The position numbers and the translations under genes were made by a program. Under the pieces are notes generated by a model, which saw only the letters and a list, made by a program, of their open reading frames with translations, was not told the DNA's origin and searched no databases. A stretch of 64,000 nt of DNA from positions 310,001 to 374,000 of the forward strand of contig NZ_OLMV01000001.1 of NCBI RefSeq assembly GCF_900292075.1, read 5' to 3'. Shown here one piece after another: positions 31,267-40,359 of the stretch; position 1 is the stretch's first letter, and each line of letters opens with the position of its first letter. The stretch comes from Microbacterium timonense (GTDB taxonomy: Bacteria; Actinomycetota; Actinomycetes; Actinomycetales; Microbacteriaceae).

Positions 31267-32649
31267 TCACCGGTCGTCGAGCGCCGCACCGCGCCGGTCG
31301 ACCAGGCCCCACGCTCCCGCGGCGGCCAGGACGAAGAAGGCGGCGAACACGACGAACAGGACGGGTGCTCCGCCCGCGAGCAGGAGCGACGGGACGACGA
31401 GCGGCGCGACGATCGAGGCGATGCGCCCCACCCCGGCCGCCCACCCCGTTCCGGTCGCGCGCAGCGAGGTGGGATACATCTCCGGCGTCACCGCGTAGAG
31501 CGCGCCCCACGCGCCGAGATTGAAGAACGAGAGCGCCATGCCGGCCGCGATGACGGCGCCGGGCGGGTCTGCGGTGCCGAAGAAGACGGCAGCCACCGCC
31601 GAGCCCACGAGGAAGACCGACAGCGTCACCCGCCGCCCCCACACTTCGATCAGCCACGCCGCGGCGGCGTATCCGGGGAGCTGGGCGAGCGTGATGACGA
31701 GCGTGAAGCCGAACGAGCGGACCAGGTCGTATCCCTGCGCCACCAGGATCGAAGGGATCCAGATGAATGCGCCGTAGTACGAGAAGTTGACGCAGAACCA
31801 CACCAGCCACAGGCAGGCCGTACGCACGCGGAACTCACCCGACCACAGAGCGCCCAGCCGCTCGCTCAGCGAGCTGGCGCGCGCCGCGGGCACGGTCGGG
31901 CGCCCGCGCGGGGGCGCCGAGGCGACGACGGCGGCCTGCTCGAATCTGCCGACCACTGCCTCGGCCTGAGTGAATCGCCCGCGCCGCTCGAGCCACCGCG
32001 CGGATTCAGGCAATCCCCACCGGACGATCAGCGCATACGCGGCGGGAATGGCGCCGAGCGCGAAGGCCCAGCGCCAGCCGTCCGCGGACGAGGGGATCAC
32101 GAGGTACCCGATCAGCGCCGCGAGTGTCCAGCCGACCGCCCAGAAGGCCTCGAGGATCACGATCAGCCGCCCGCGGATGCGCGCGGGCGCGAACTCGCTT
32201 ACGTACGTGCTCGCCACCGGCAGCTCGGCGCCCAGTCCCAGACCGACCAAGAATCGCAGCACGAGCAACGCGGCGAGCCCCCCGACGAGTGCGCTCGCAC
32301 CGGTCGCCAGACCGTAGATCAGAAGCGTCAGGGCGAAGATCTGGCGGCGTCCGAACCGGTCCGCGAGCAGACCGCCGACGCTGGCACCGACTGCCATGCC
32401 GACGAAGCCGATGGAGGCGATCCACCCGGTCTCGCTGGGTGCAAGGTCCCATTGGGCCGCCAGCGCGGCGATGACGAACGAGATGAGCCCCACGTCCATC
32501 GCATCCAGAGCCCATCCGATCCCGGAACCGGTGAGCACCCGCAGATGCAGGCGCGAGAACGGGAGGCGGTCGAGACGCTCCGCGAGCGTCGACGCGGTGC
32601 CCGCCGGCGCGTACGAGCCGGACGGGGAGACAGGTACGGCATCCGTCAT
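31267..32649 (-). CDS. MFS transporter (sugar porter / aromatic acid symporter type)
   Basis: 460-residue carrier with 12 helices. ADRFGRRQIFALTLLIYGLATG is the motif after helix 2, FLVGLGLGAELPVASTYVSEFAPARIRGRLI is the helix 4-5 signature, and ESARWLERRGRF follows helix 6. These are features of the sugar porter and AAHS subfamilies, not of drug exporters. Leaderless -10 TAGCAT sets the ATG. The substrate is unknown. Confidence 0.88.
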   Translation of the reverse strand: MTDAVPVSPSGSYAPAGTASTLAERLDRLPFSRLHLRVLTGSGIGWALDAMDVGLISFVIAALAAQWDLAPSETGWIASIGFVGMAVGASVGGLLADRFGRRQIFALTLLIYGLATGASALVGGLAALLVLRFLVGLGLGAELPVASTYVSEFAPARIRGRLIVILEAFWAVGWTLAALIGYLVIPSSADGWRWAFALGAIPAAYALIVRWGLPESARWLERRGRFTQAEAVVGRFEQAAVVASAPPRGRPTVPAARASSLSERLGALWSGEFRVRTACLWLVWFCVNFSYYGAFIWIPSILVAQGYDLVRSFGFTLVITLAQLPGYAAAAWLIEVWGRRVTLSVFLVGSAVAAVFFGTADPPGAVIAAGMALSFFNLGAWGALYAVTPEMYPTSLRATGTGWAAGVGRIASIVAPLVVPSLLLAGGAPVLFVVFAAFFVLAAAGAWGLVDRRGAALDDR

Positions 32650-32655
32650 ATCGTC

Positions 32656-32661
32656 ATGCTA
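32656..32661 (-). promoter_or_regulatory. -10 element TAGCAT of a predicted leaderless promoter
   Basis: Minus-strand TAGCAT, 6-base spacer, ATG at 32649. Confidence 0.6.
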
Positions 32662-32685
32662 CGGAGGTCGGCACGGGCGCGGGTG

Positions 32686-33744
32686 TCATGAGAGCATGTC
32701 GCGCACGAGCGGAACCACGCGTGTGCCGAACAGTTCGATCGAGCCCATCATCTTGTCGTGCGAGAGCGTTCCCGTCGAGAATTTCATATCGAACCGCGAC
32801 GCTCCCAGCGTCCGTACCGTATCGACGATCTTGCGGGCCACCGTCTCAGGAGAGCCGACATACAAGGCCCCCTCGGGGCCGACGTCATGCTGGAAGCGCA
32901 GCCGATTGTAGGGCGGCCAGCCGCGCTCCCTGCCGATCGAGTTGTTCATGGCTTCGAACCCCGCATAGGCCTCGTCCCACGCCTGCTGGTCGGTTGCTGC
33001 CACATGGCCCGGCGAGTGGACACCGATCGGCAGCTGCGGCTGCCCGAACGTGTCGAGCGAGCGCCGATACAGGTCCGCGAATGGGCGGAAACGGGCGGCA
33101 GGCCCGCCGATGATGGCGAGCATGAGCCCGAACCCGTACCGAGCGGCCCGCACCGCGGACTCCGGTGTGCCACCGACGCCTACCCAGGCGCGCAGGCCGT
33201 TCTCCGTCTTGGGGAAGACATCGGCCTCCTCCAGTGGAGCCCGCATGGTGCCGCTCCACGTGACGGGCTCCTCGGTGAGAAGGCGGGAGAACAGATCGAG
33301 CTTCTCGTCGAAGAGCGCCTCATAGTCGCGGAGATCGTAGCCGAACAGCGGAAAGGACTCGATGAACGAGCCCCGACCCAGGATGACCTCCGCGCGCCCC
33401 CGCGAGACGGCGTCGAGGGTGGCGAAGCGTTCGAAGACGCGCACCGGATCGTCGCTGGAGAGCACGGTGACGGCCGTCCCGAGGTGGATGCGCTCGGTCC
33501 GCGCAGCGGCGGCGGCCAGCACGATCTCGGGACTGGAGACGGCGAACTCCCGCCGATGGTGCTCGCCTACCCCGAAGAACGACAGCCCGACCTGGTCGGC
33601 GAGCACCGCCTGCTCCACGACGTTGCGGATCGTCTGCGCGCCGCTCACCATGGCGCCCGACGCGTCGAGCGTCACGTCGCCGAACGTGTCGAGGCCGAGC
33701 TCCAGCGCGGCGGGATCAGGGGCTTCGGCCGGAACAGCATCCAT
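32686..33744 (-). CDS. LLM-class flavin-dependent oxidoreductase
   Basis: 352-residue TIM-barrel enzyme of the bacterial luciferase-like family: LGLDTFGDVTLD at the start, GLSFFGVGEHHRREFAVSSPEIVLAAAAARTERIHLGTAVTVL (GEHH motif) and VSRGRAEVILGRGS. It binds FMN (or F420) and oxidises small organic substrates. AAAGGAGATCGCG precedes the ATG at 33744. It could act with the neighbouring carrier, but nothing in the sequence proves it. Confidence 0.9.
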   Translation of the reverse strand: MDAVPAEAPDPAALELGLDTFGDVTLDASGAMVSGAQTIRNVVEQAVLADQVGLSFFGVGEHHRREFAVSSPEIVLAAAAARTERIHLGTAVTVLSSDDPVRVFERFATLDAVSRGRAEVILGRGSFIESFPLFGYDLRDYEALFDEKLDLFSRLLTEEPVTWSGTMRAPLEEADVFPKTENGLRAWVGVGGTPESAVRAARYGFGLMLAIIGGPAARFRPFADLYRRSLDTFGQPQLPIGVHSPGHVAATDQQAWDEAYAGFEAMNNSIGRERGWPPYNRLRFQHDVGPEGALYVGSPETVARKIVDTVRTLGASRFDMKFSTGTLSHDKMMGSIELFGTRVVPLVRDMLS

Positions 33745-33822
33745 CGCGATCTCCTTTGTATGCAACTGCATGAACTCGAGCGGACCGAAGTGCATTCCCG
33801 AGACGTCTGCGCACGGCGAGCG

Positions 33823-33828
33823 TAGCGT
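33823..33828 (+). promoter_or_regulatory. -10 element TAGCGT of a predicted leaderless promoter
   Basis: TAGCGT, 7-base spacer, ATG at 33836. Confidence 0.55.
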
Positions 33829-33835
33829 GAGGGCT

Positions 33836-34486
33836 ATGGCACTGTTCGCCGATCGCCGAGCCGCGGGACGCGTGCTCGCCCATGATCTGGAGCGCTGGCG
33901 CGGATCCGATGCGGTCGTGCTGGGCATTCCGCGTGGCGGTGTCGTGACAGCGGCCGCGGTCGCGGCACACCTGGGCCTTCCGCTCGACGTCATCCTGGTG
34001 CGCAAGCTGGGCGCAACGGGGCACGAGGAGTTCGCGGTGGGAGCGATCGCGGACGGTGTGCGGCTCGTCGAACCGAGCGCGGTGAGGTGGGCGGGCATGT
34101 CACCGAGCGACGTCGACGATGTCGAGGCGGCCGAGCGCGACGAGCTCGCCCGGCGCTCCGCGCGGTTCGGATCGGGTCGCGTCGACCTCGCCGGGCGCAC
34201 CGCCATCGTCGTCGACGACGGCGTCGCCACCGGATCGAGCGCGATCGCGGCATGCCGGGCCGTGCGAGCCCGCTCACCCCGTCGAGTGGTGCTCGCCGTT
34301 CCGGTCTCCCCCGAGCGGTTCACGCCGCCCGCGGACGTGGTCGACGAGTTCGTGTGCCCGCACCGCGAGCCGGACTTCTGGGCCGTCGGACAGTACTACG
34401 ACGACTTCGCGCAGACCACGGACGCAGAAGTCGTGCAACTCCTCGGTGACAGGGCGACAGGCTCAGGAACCGCGAGCGGCTCCTGA
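33836..34486 (+). CDS. Phosphoribosyltransferase-family protein
   Basis: 216 residues. The PRPP loop is TAIVVDDGVATGSSAIAA (about residues 122-139), and the N-terminal part VVLGIPRGGVVTAAAVAAHLGLPLDVILVRKLGATGHEEFAVGAIA is typical of the stand-alone group often found next to hydrolases or dienelactone-like genes. The true reaction is unknown. The end of the gene overlaps a terminator hairpin. Confidence 0.87.
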   Translation: MALFADRRAAGRVLAHDLERWRGSDAVVLGIPRGGVVTAAAVAAHLGLPLDVILVRKLGATGHEEFAVGAIADGVRLVEPSAVRWAGMSPSDVDDVEAAERDELARRSARFGSGRVDLAGRTAIVVDDGVATGSSAIAACRAVRARSPRRVVLAVPVSPERFTPPADVVDEFVCPHREPDFWAVGQYYDDFAQTTDAEVVQLLGDRATGSGTASGS

Positions 34487-34489
34487 GCC
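34460..34489. terminator. Bidirectional terminator between the phosphoribosyltransferase and DUF885 genes
   Basis: GGCTCAGGA (34460-34468) pairs with TCCTGAGCC (34481-34489), with an inner CCG-CGAG-CGG hairpin. It overlaps the last codons of the plus-strand gene. Confidence 0.65.
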
Positions 34490-34500
34490 AGTCCCGTGCG

Positions 34501-36174
34501 TCAGCGCGAGAGCGCCGCGCGCAGCGTGTCGAGGCCGACGCCGCCGATATCGAGGGCGCGCTTGTGGAACTGCTTGATCGAGAACGCGTCGCCTTCGCGC
34601 TCGGCGACATCGTCGCGCAGCTGCTCCCAGATGCGCTGACCGACCTTGTACGAGGGCGCCTGGCCGGGCCAGCCGAGGTACCGGTTGACCTCGAACTGCA
34701 CGAATTCGTCGGACATGTTGACGTTGCGCCGCATGAACTCGAGGGCGAAAGCAGCGTCCCACGGGCCGTCGCCGTCGGGACGCTCCTTCTCGAGATGGAC
34801 GCCGATGTCGAGGACGACGCGGGCGGCGCGCATGCGTTGTCCGTCCAGCATCCCGAGACGGTCGGCGGGGTCGGACAGGAAGCCCAGCTGCTCCATCAGC
34901 CGCTCGGCGTAGAGCGCCCAGCCCTCGGCATGGCCCGACGTGCCACCCAGCAGGCGGCGGTAGGTGTTGAGCTGGGCGCGGTTGTAGACGGCCTGAGCGA
35001 TCTGCAGGTGGTGCCCAGGAACACCCTCGTGGTAGACGGTCGTCAGCTCGCGCCAGGTGTCGAAGTCCTCAACCCCCTCGGGCACCGACCACCACATCCG
35101 CCCAGGACGCGAGAAGTCGTCGGTCGGCCCCGTGTAGTAGATGCCGCCCTCCCTGGTGGGGGCGATCATGCACTCCAGGCGCCGGATGGGATCGGCGATG
35201 TCGAAGTGCGTCTTGCCCAGCTCGGCGATCGCGCGGTCGCTGGTCTCCTGCATCCACTTCTGCAGCGCCTCGGTGCCGTGCAGCTTGCGGCTCTCGTCCT
35301 GTTCGAGGAACGCGACCGCCTCTTCCACACTTGCGCCGGGCTTGATCTCGTTCGCGACGGACTCCTGCTCGGCGACCATGCGCGCGAGCTCCTCGACGCC
35401 CCACTCGTACGTCTCGTCGAGGTCGATGGTCGCGCCGAGGAAGCGACGCGAGTGAAGGGCATACAGCTCGCGGCCGACGGCATCCTTCTCGGTCGCGGCC
35501 GGCGCGAGCTCGTTCGAGAGGAAGTCGGCGAGATGGTCGTACGCGACGCGCGCTGCGTTGGCGTTGTCGGCGAGGTCCCGAGCCAGCGACGCGGGCAGCT
35601 GCCCGTCCTCGGGTGCCGCCTCGGCGGCGAACGTCGCGAAGAAGCCGCCGTCGGCGGTGTAGCGGGCGACCTGGGTCACCACCTCGACGACCTGGCGCCG
35701 CGCGGGCACGACGCCCTGCGCGATCCCTTCGCGGAGGGTTGCGATGTAGCCGTCCACCGCGCCCGAGACCGCGCCCAGACGGGTGGCGATCACCGACCAG
35801 TCTTCGGCGGTCGCGGTCGGCATCAGGTCGAACGCCGATCGGATGTTCTGCGCGTGCGATGCGATGACGTTGAGGTCTCGGAGATGCCATCTGGCATCGT
35901 GAAGGTCGAGTTCGAGCTGGATCTCGCGCGAGAGGTCGTCCTTCGTCACCGCGTCGACATCGTCGTCGACGGTCGCCGCGCTGAGCGCAGCCAGGGTCTT
36001 GCGGCCCTCTTCGACGAGGCGCTCCTGCCCTTCCGGGCTGTAGTCGCCGAACCGGTCGTTGTACTCGGACCGGCCGATGTAGGTGGCGAGCGTCGGCTCG
36101 AGCTCGGCGAGGGTGTCGACCCACGCATCAGCGATCTTGTCGATCTGCGTGGGCGTGCGGGTTTCGTCTGTCAT
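34501..36174 (-). CDS. DUF885 family metallopeptidase-like protein
   Basis: 557-residue, mostly helical protein. The region TVYHEGVPGHHLQIAQAVYN has the HExxxGHH-type putative zinc site, and GTSGHAEGWALYAERLM supplies the conserved downstream Glu. No signal peptide, so cytosolic. The family is related to carboxypeptidase-like enzymes; substrate unknown. The ATG at 36174 is set by a TAGGCT element with a 7-base spacer. Confidence 0.87.
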   Translation of the reverse strand: MTDETRTPTQIDKIADAWVDTLAELEPTLATYIGRSEYNDRFGDYSPEGQERLVEEGRKTLAALSAATVDDDVDAVTKDDLSREIQLELDLHDARWHLRDLNVIASHAQNIRSAFDLMPTATAEDWSVIATRLGAVSGAVDGYIATLREGIAQGVVPARRQVVEVVTQVARYTADGGFFATFAAEAAPEDGQLPASLARDLADNANAARVAYDHLADFLSNELAPAATEKDAVGRELYALHSRRFLGATIDLDETYEWGVEELARMVAEQESVANEIKPGASVEEAVAFLEQDESRKLHGTEALQKWMQETSDRAIAELGKTHFDIADPIRRLECMIAPTREGGIYYTGPTDDFSRPGRMWWSVPEGVEDFDTWRELTTVYHEGVPGHHLQIAQAVYNRAQLNTYRRLLGGTSGHAEGWALYAERLMEQLGFLSDPADRLGMLDGQRMRAARVVLDIGVHLEKERPDGDGPWDAAFALEFMRRNVNMSDEFVQFEVNRYLGWPGQAPSYKVGQRIWEQLRDDVAEREGDAFSIKQFHKRALDIGGVGLDTLRAALSR

Positions 36175-36181
36175 GGATCCG

Positions 36182-36187
36182 AGCCTA
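36182..36187 (-). promoter_or_regulatory. -10 element TAGGCT of a predicted leaderless promoter
   Basis: Minus-strand TAGGCT, 7-base spacer, ATG at 36174. Confidence 0.55.
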
Positions 36188-36214
36188 GAGATGAGACAGG
36201 ATGCCGACAAACAA

Positions 36215-36239
36215 GACCGGCGCGCCGACCGCGCCGGTC
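36215..36239 (-). terminator. Intrinsic terminator of polA
   Basis: GACCGGCGCG/CGCGCCGGTC stem of 10 base pairs with a 5-base loop. On the minus strand it is followed by TTGTTTGT, a T-rich tail rare in this GC-rich DNA. Confidence 0.75.
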
Positions 36240-36243
36240 GCGC

Positions 36244-38883
36244 TCAATGCCCGGCGGCGTTCCAATCGTGGCCGCGGCCGATCTGCACGTCCAGCGGGAC
36301 GGACAGCTGCGCCGCGTCTCCCATGCGCGTGCGGACGATGCGCTCTGCGGCATCCCACTCCCCGTGCGCCACTTCGATCACGAGTTCGTCGTGGATCTGC
36401 AGCAGGACCCGGGACGACAGTCCCTCGGCCGCGAAGTCATCGTGGATGTGGAACAGGGCGATCTTCATGATGTCGGCGGCGCTGCCCTGGATGGGCGCGT
36501 TCAGCGCGGCCCGCTCGGCGTTCTCGCGCAGCACGCGATTCGGGCTCGCGAGGTCGGGGAACGGCCGTCGACGGCCGAAGATGGTCTCGGTGTACCCGTC
36601 GATCCGCGCCTGCTCGACGGAGGAGCGCAGGTAGTCGCGCACGGCGCCGAACCGGGCGAAGTACTCCATCATGAGCTGCTTTGCCTCGGCCTGCTCGATC
36701 CGCAGCTGCTTGGACAGTCCGAACGCCGAGAGTCCGTAGACGAGCCCGTAGGACATCGCCTTCACCTTCGTGCGCATCGGCGGCGTGACGTCTTCGGGAG
36801 CCACGCCGAACACGCGGGATCCGACGAACCGGTGGGTGTCCTCCCCGGAGTTGAACGCCTCGATCAGCCCCGGGTCCTCGGAGAGGTGGGCCATGATCCG
36901 CATCTCGATCTGCGAGTAGTCGGCCGTGAGCAGCGTCTCGTAGCCCTCCCCGACCGTGAAGGCCGAGCGGATGCGACGGCTCTCTTCGGTGCGGATGGGG
37001 ATGTTCTGCAGGTTCGGCTCCGTGCTGGAGAGCCGCCCGGTCTGACTGCCCGTCTGCACGTAGGTGGTGTGGATGCGCCCGTCGTCGCCGATCGCCGTGT
37101 CAAGGGACTCGATGATCTGCCGGAGCTTCGTCGCCTCCCGGTGCTGGAGCAGCAGATCCAGGAACGGATGCGGGTTCGACTCCTGGAGGTCGGCGAGCAC
37201 CGCGGCGTCCGTGGAGTACCCCGTCTTGGTCTTGCGGGTCTTCGGCAGCTGGAGCTCGTCGAAGAGCACCTCCTGCAGCTGCTTGGGCGAACCGAGGTTC
37301 ACTTCGCGTCCGATGGCGGTGTAGGCCTCCTGCGCCAGCGCGTCGGCGCGCGTGCCGAGCTCGCCGGAGAACTCGGTCAGGGTGTCATGCGACACCGCCA
37401 CACCCGCCAGCTCCATGTCGGCGAGCGTGTGCAGGGTGGGCAGCTCGATGTCGGTGAGCACGGCGGCCACGCTCGGCGGCATCTCGGCCTGGACCGCCCG
37501 GGCGACGCGCAGCGTGTACCACGACAGCTGACCCGGCGTGGCGCCCTCTGTCTCGGGCACCAGTTGCGCAGGGTCGGCCTCCGGCAGCTTCTCGTCGAGG
37601 TACCGGTCGACCAGGTGCGCGAGGTTCTTGTCGGGGAAGCTGGGCCGCAGCAGCCAGCCGGCGAGCACGACGTCGCACACGAGCCCACCCAGCCGCACGC
37701 CGGCGCGTCGCAGTGCCTTGACCTGCGGCTTCGCGTCGGACAGCACCTTGGGGGCATCGGAGGTCAGCCACGGCTCCAGCGCAGCCTGCAGCTCGGGCGT
37801 CCAGGACGCCTCGGCGGCCGCCCCGCTCGTGGCGACGCCGAGTCGAGCGGGAAGACCACGCTCGACCGTGACGGTGAGGCCCACCTCGCCCGTCGCGTTC
37901 GTGAGCCATGCCGCGAGCTCGTCAGGACCGAGCTCTTCGGCGACCGGTGCCAGTTCGGCGGCGGCCGACGTCACCGCCGCCATCTGCTGCTCGATCCCCG
38001 CGAGCTCGGCCACACGCGGGATCAGCGTCTTGAACTCGAGCCGCGAGAAGATGTCGCGCACCGCCTGCGCGTCCATCGGCTGGACTTCGAGGTCTTCCGG
38101 CCCGAGCGGCAGGTCGACGTCGGTGAGCAGACGGTTGAGCGATCGGTTGCGTCGGACATCGTCGATGTGCTCCCGCAGGTTGCTGCCGACGACGCCCTTG
38201 ATGGTGTCGGCCCCGTCGAGGAGTGCGTCGAGTGAGCCGAACTGGGTGAGCCACTTGACCGCGGTCTTCTCCCCCACCTTGGGTACGCCGGGCAGGTTGT
38301 CGCTCGTCTCACCGACGAGCGCCGCGATGTCGGGGTACTGCTCAGGCGGCACGCCGTAGCGGTCGATGACAGCCTGACGGTCGTAGCGCTTGAGCTGCGA
38401 GACGCCCTGCACGTTGGGGTACAGCAGCGTCACGTCGTCGTTGACGAGCTGGATCGTGTCTCGGTCTCCTGAGCAGACGAGCACCTGGAAACCCTGCTGA
38501 ACCCCCTGCGTCGCCAGCGTCGCGAGGATGTCGTCGGCCTCGATGTCTTCCAGCTGAAGCACGCGGATGCTCATCGCCGCCAGGCAGTCCTGCAACAGCG
38601 GGATCTGGCCCTTGAACTCGGAAGGCGTCTCGGAGCGGTTGGCCTTGTACTCGCTGTACTCGCGCGTGCGGAAGGACTGACGGGACGTGTCGAAGGCGAC
38701 GGCGAGGTGGGTGGGCTTCTCCGCCTTGATGAGGTTGATCAGCATCGCGAGGAACCCGTAGATGCCGTTCGTGTGCTGGCCGTCCTTCGTCGAGAAGTTG
38801 TCGACAGGAAGCGCGTAGAAGGCCCGGTAGGCCAGCGAGTGGCCGTCCACGACGAGAAGGGTAGGCTTTGCGGAGTCCGTCAC
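36244..38883 (-). CDS. polA: DNA polymerase I
   Basis: 879-residue repair and Okazaki-fragment polymerase. Residues 1-300 are the 5'-nuclease (VVDGHSLAYRAFYALP, CSGDRDTIQLVNDDV, ALVGETSDNLPGVPKVGEKTA). Residues about 310-470 are the 3'-5' exonuclease fold, but the usual acidic metal ligands are absent (VGLTVTVERG in place of the DxE motif), so no proofreading is expected, as in other actinobacteria. The polymerase has DYSQIEMRIMAHLS, RTKVKAMSYGLVYG and LQIHDELVIEV. GTG start fixed by TAGGCT 6 bases upstream. Confidence 0.96.
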   Translation of the reverse strand: MTDSAKPTLLVVDGHSLAYRAFYALPVDNFSTKDGQHTNGIYGFLAMLINLIKAEKPTHLAVAFDTSRQSFRTREYSEYKANRSETPSEFKGQIPLLQDCLAAMSIRVLQLEDIEADDILATLATQGVQQGFQVLVCSGDRDTIQLVNDDVTLLYPNVQGVSQLKRYDRQAVIDRYGVPPEQYPDIAALVGETSDNLPGVPKVGEKTAVKWLTQFGSLDALLDGADTIKGVVGSNLREHIDDVRRNRSLNRLLTDVDLPLGPEDLEVQPMDAQAVRDIFSRLEFKTLIPRVAELAGIEQQMAAVTSAAAELAPVAEELGPDELAAWLTNATGEVGLTVTVERGLPARLGVATSGAAAEASWTPELQAALEPWLTSDAPKVLSDAKPQVKALRRAGVRLGGLVCDVVLAGWLLRPSFPDKNLAHLVDRYLDEKLPEADPAQLVPETEGATPGQLSWYTLRVARAVQAEMPPSVAAVLTDIELPTLHTLADMELAGVAVSHDTLTEFSGELGTRADALAQEAYTAIGREVNLGSPKQLQEVLFDELQLPKTRKTKTGYSTDAAVLADLQESNPHPFLDLLLQHREATKLRQIIESLDTAIGDDGRIHTTYVQTGSQTGRLSSTEPNLQNIPIRTEESRRIRSAFTVGEGYETLLTADYSQIEMRIMAHLSEDPGLIEAFNSGEDTHRFVGSRVFGVAPEDVTPPMRTKVKAMSYGLVYGLSAFGLSKQLRIEQAEAKQLMMEYFARFGAVRDYLRSSVEQARIDGYTETIFGRRRPFPDLASPNRVLRENAERAALNAPIQGSAADIMKIALFHIHDDFAAEGLSSRVLLQIHDELVIEVAHGEWDAAERIVRTRMGDAAQLSVPLDVQIGRGHDWNAAGH

Positions 38884-38889
38884 CCTGTA

Positions 38890-38895
38890 AGCCTA
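38890..38895 (-). promoter_or_regulatory. -10 element TAGGCT of a predicted leaderless promoter for polA
   Basis: Minus-strand TAGGCT, 6-base spacer, GTG at 38883. Confidence 0.6.
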
Positions 38896-38952
38896 GCCAG
38901 GGGCGACGACAGCGATCCGCGCCCCCTCCCCCGCCCCGACCGAAGGTGAGCC

Positions 38953-39384
38953 ATGCCCGAACGACCTGTCGCCACGGAGGACGCGTTGGAGTGGGCCCGC
39001 GCCCGCGGCATCGGTGCGCTGGCCCAGAAGATGGGCTTCGAGTGGCTGGAGTTCACGCCCGACCGCGCGGTCGCACGCATGCCGGTCGAGGGCAACACGC
39101 AGCCCGTCGGGCTCTTCCACGGCGGGGCCTACGTGGTGCTCGGCGAATCCCTCGGATCGATGCACGCGAACTACCACGCGGGCCCCGGCCGCCTGGCGGT
39201 GGGCGTCGACATCAATGCCACCCACACCCGCTCGGCGACGTCGGGATACGTCACGGGCGTCTGCACTCCCCTGCACCTGGGTCGCACTCTGGCCGTCCAC
39301 GAGATCGTCGTCAGCGATGACGAGGGCAGGCGATGCTCGACGGTGCGCATCACGAACCACCTGAAGGACCTGCCCGTCGCGTGA
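38953..39384 (+). CDS. Hotdog-fold thioesterase (PaaI/YbdB type)
   Basis: 143-residue acyl-CoA thioesterase-like protein: MGFEWLEFTPDRAVARMPVEGNTQP, then GLFHGGAYVVLGESLGS (the hotdog helix with the catalytic acidic residue) and NATHTRSATSGYVTGVCTPLHLGRTL. The acyl substrate is unknown. ATG at 38953 with GAAGGTGAG upstream. Divergent from polA, convergent with the ANTAR gene. Confidence 0.9.
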   Translation: MPERPVATEDALEWARARGIGALAQKMGFEWLEFTPDRAVARMPVEGNTQPVGLFHGGAYVVLGESLGSMHANYHAGPGRLAVGVDINATHTRSATSGYVTGVCTPLHLGRTLAVHEIVVSDDEGRRCSTVRITNHLKDLPVA

Positions 39385-39403
39385 CGGGCGCACACGAGAA
39401 CAG

Positions 39404-39428
39404 CGGATGCCTCGGTCAGAGGCATCCG
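39404..39428. terminator. Bidirectional terminator between the thioesterase and ANTAR genes
   Basis: CGGATGCCTC (39404-39413), loop GGTCA, GAGGCATCCG (39419-39428). The stem core is the same as in the terminators after tRNA-Leu and after the ABC operon. Confidence 0.75.
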
Positions 39429-39449
39429 TTGCTGTCGAGAGTCTGAGGG

Positions 39450-40070
39450 TCAGCCCTTCTTGGGCGCCAGCTGCTCGATGATCGCCTTGGCGACGTCCTG
39501 CATCGTCAGGCGGCGGTCCATGGAGGCCTTCTGGATCCAGCGGAACGCCTCGGGCTCGGACAGGCCCATCTTCTCGTTGAGCAGGCCCTTCGCGCGGTCG
39601 ACGAGCTTGCGGGTCTCGAAGCGCTCGACCATGTCGGCGACCTCGGCCTCCAGCGTGATGATCTGCTCGTAACGGGCCAGGGCGATCTCGATCGCCGGCA
39701 GCAGGTCATTGGGGGTGAAGGGCTTCACGACGTACGCCAGTGCGCCGGCTTCGCTGGCGCGCTCGACGAGCTCCTTCTGGCTGAACGCGGTGAGCAGGAC
39801 GACGGGGGCGATGTGGTTCTTGCTGAGCTTCTCGGCGGCGGAGATGCCATCCAGCTGCGGCATCTTGACGTCCATGATCACGAGGTCGGGCCGCAGCTCG
39901 GTCGCCAGCTGGACGGCGGTCTCACCGTCCCCGGCTTCTCCGACGACGTCGAACCCGTTGTCGCGGAGGATCTCGACGATGTCGAGCCGGATGAGCGACT
40001 CATCCTCGGCGACGACGACACGACGGGGTGTGGAAGCCGTGGCGGCTGGGTTCTGCTCCTGGTCAGTCAC
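39450..40070 (-). CDS. ANTAR-domain response regulator (PdtaR-like)
   Basis: 206 residues: receiver domain with the acidic pocket VVVAEDES, phosphorylatable Asp in LVIMDVKMPQLDG, Thr in VVLLTAF and Lys in YVVKPF, followed by an RNA-binding ANTAR domain (residues about 135-200; FETRKLVDRAKGLLNEKMGLSEPEAFRWIQKASMDRRLTMQDVA). Such proteins bind tandem stem-loops in mRNA to prevent termination. The cognate histidine kinase is not here. GTG at 40070 is favoured by the -10 spacing; ATG 40073 would add one residue. Confidence 0.93.
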   Translation of the reverse strand: MTDQEQNPAATASTPRRVVVAEDESLIRLDIVEILRDNGFDVVGEAGDGETAVQLATELRPDLVIMDVKMPQLDGISAAEKLSKNHIAPVVLLTAFSQKELVERASEAGALAYVVKPFTPNDLLPAIEIALARYEQIITLEAEVADMVERFETRKLVDRAKGLLNEKMGLSEPEAFRWIQKASMDRRLTMQDVAKAIIEQLAPKKG

Positions 40071-40076
40071 CATTGA

Positions 40077-40082
40077 ATCCTA
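40077..40082 (-). promoter_or_regulatory. -10 element TAGGAT of a predicted leaderless promoter
   Basis: Minus-strand TAGGAT, then 6 bases that contain an ATG at 40073, then GTG at 40070. The spacing rule points to the GTG. Confidence 0.5.
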
Positions 40083-40189
40083 CGGCCAGATCGGGCGCCC
40101 AGCCCAACCGCGCCGCCTCCGACGTTGCGTGCGGTCCGGGCGGCCGGCTGCGGTAGGGTCGTTCGCGGACGTGCGGCCTGGTCGCACGG

Positions 40190-40272
40190 GCCGGTGTGGC
40201 GGAATGGCAGACGCGACCGACTCAAACTCGGTTGCCCGCAAGGGCGTGTGGGTTCGACTCCCACCACCGGCA
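40190..40272 (+). tRNA. tRNA-Leu (anticodon CAA)
   Basis: Acceptor stem GCCGGTG pairs with CACCGGC, discriminator A at 40272, no encoded CCA. The anticodon stem ACCGA/TCGGT encloses the loop CTCAAAC with CAA at 40223-40225, reading UUG. A long variable arm GCCC-GCAA-GGGC and T-arm GTGGG-TTCGACT-CCCAC are as expected for leucine. TAGGGT at 40154-40159 is a likely -10. Confidence 0.97.
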
Positions 40273-40288
40273 CTTCCCCGACATCCTC

Positions 40289-40323
40289 AGGAGCGGATGC
40301 CTCGAATCGAGGCATCCGCTCCT
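40289..40323 (+). terminator. Terminator downstream of tRNA-Leu
   Basis: A 16-base-pair stem with loop AAT (40305-40307), its core GGATGCCTC/GAGGCATCC, followed by TCTGCTTCTGCT. It matches the thioesterase/ANTAR and ABC-operon terminators in the core. Confidence 0.8.
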
Positions 40324-40359
40324 TCTGCTTCTGCTCCTGAAGAAATTTGCTATTCGGTG

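Noticed and set aside
34564..38235. A 1223-codon open frame opposite DUF885 and polA
   Set aside because: It spans two well-supported genes and their terminator, so it cannot be a single real gene.
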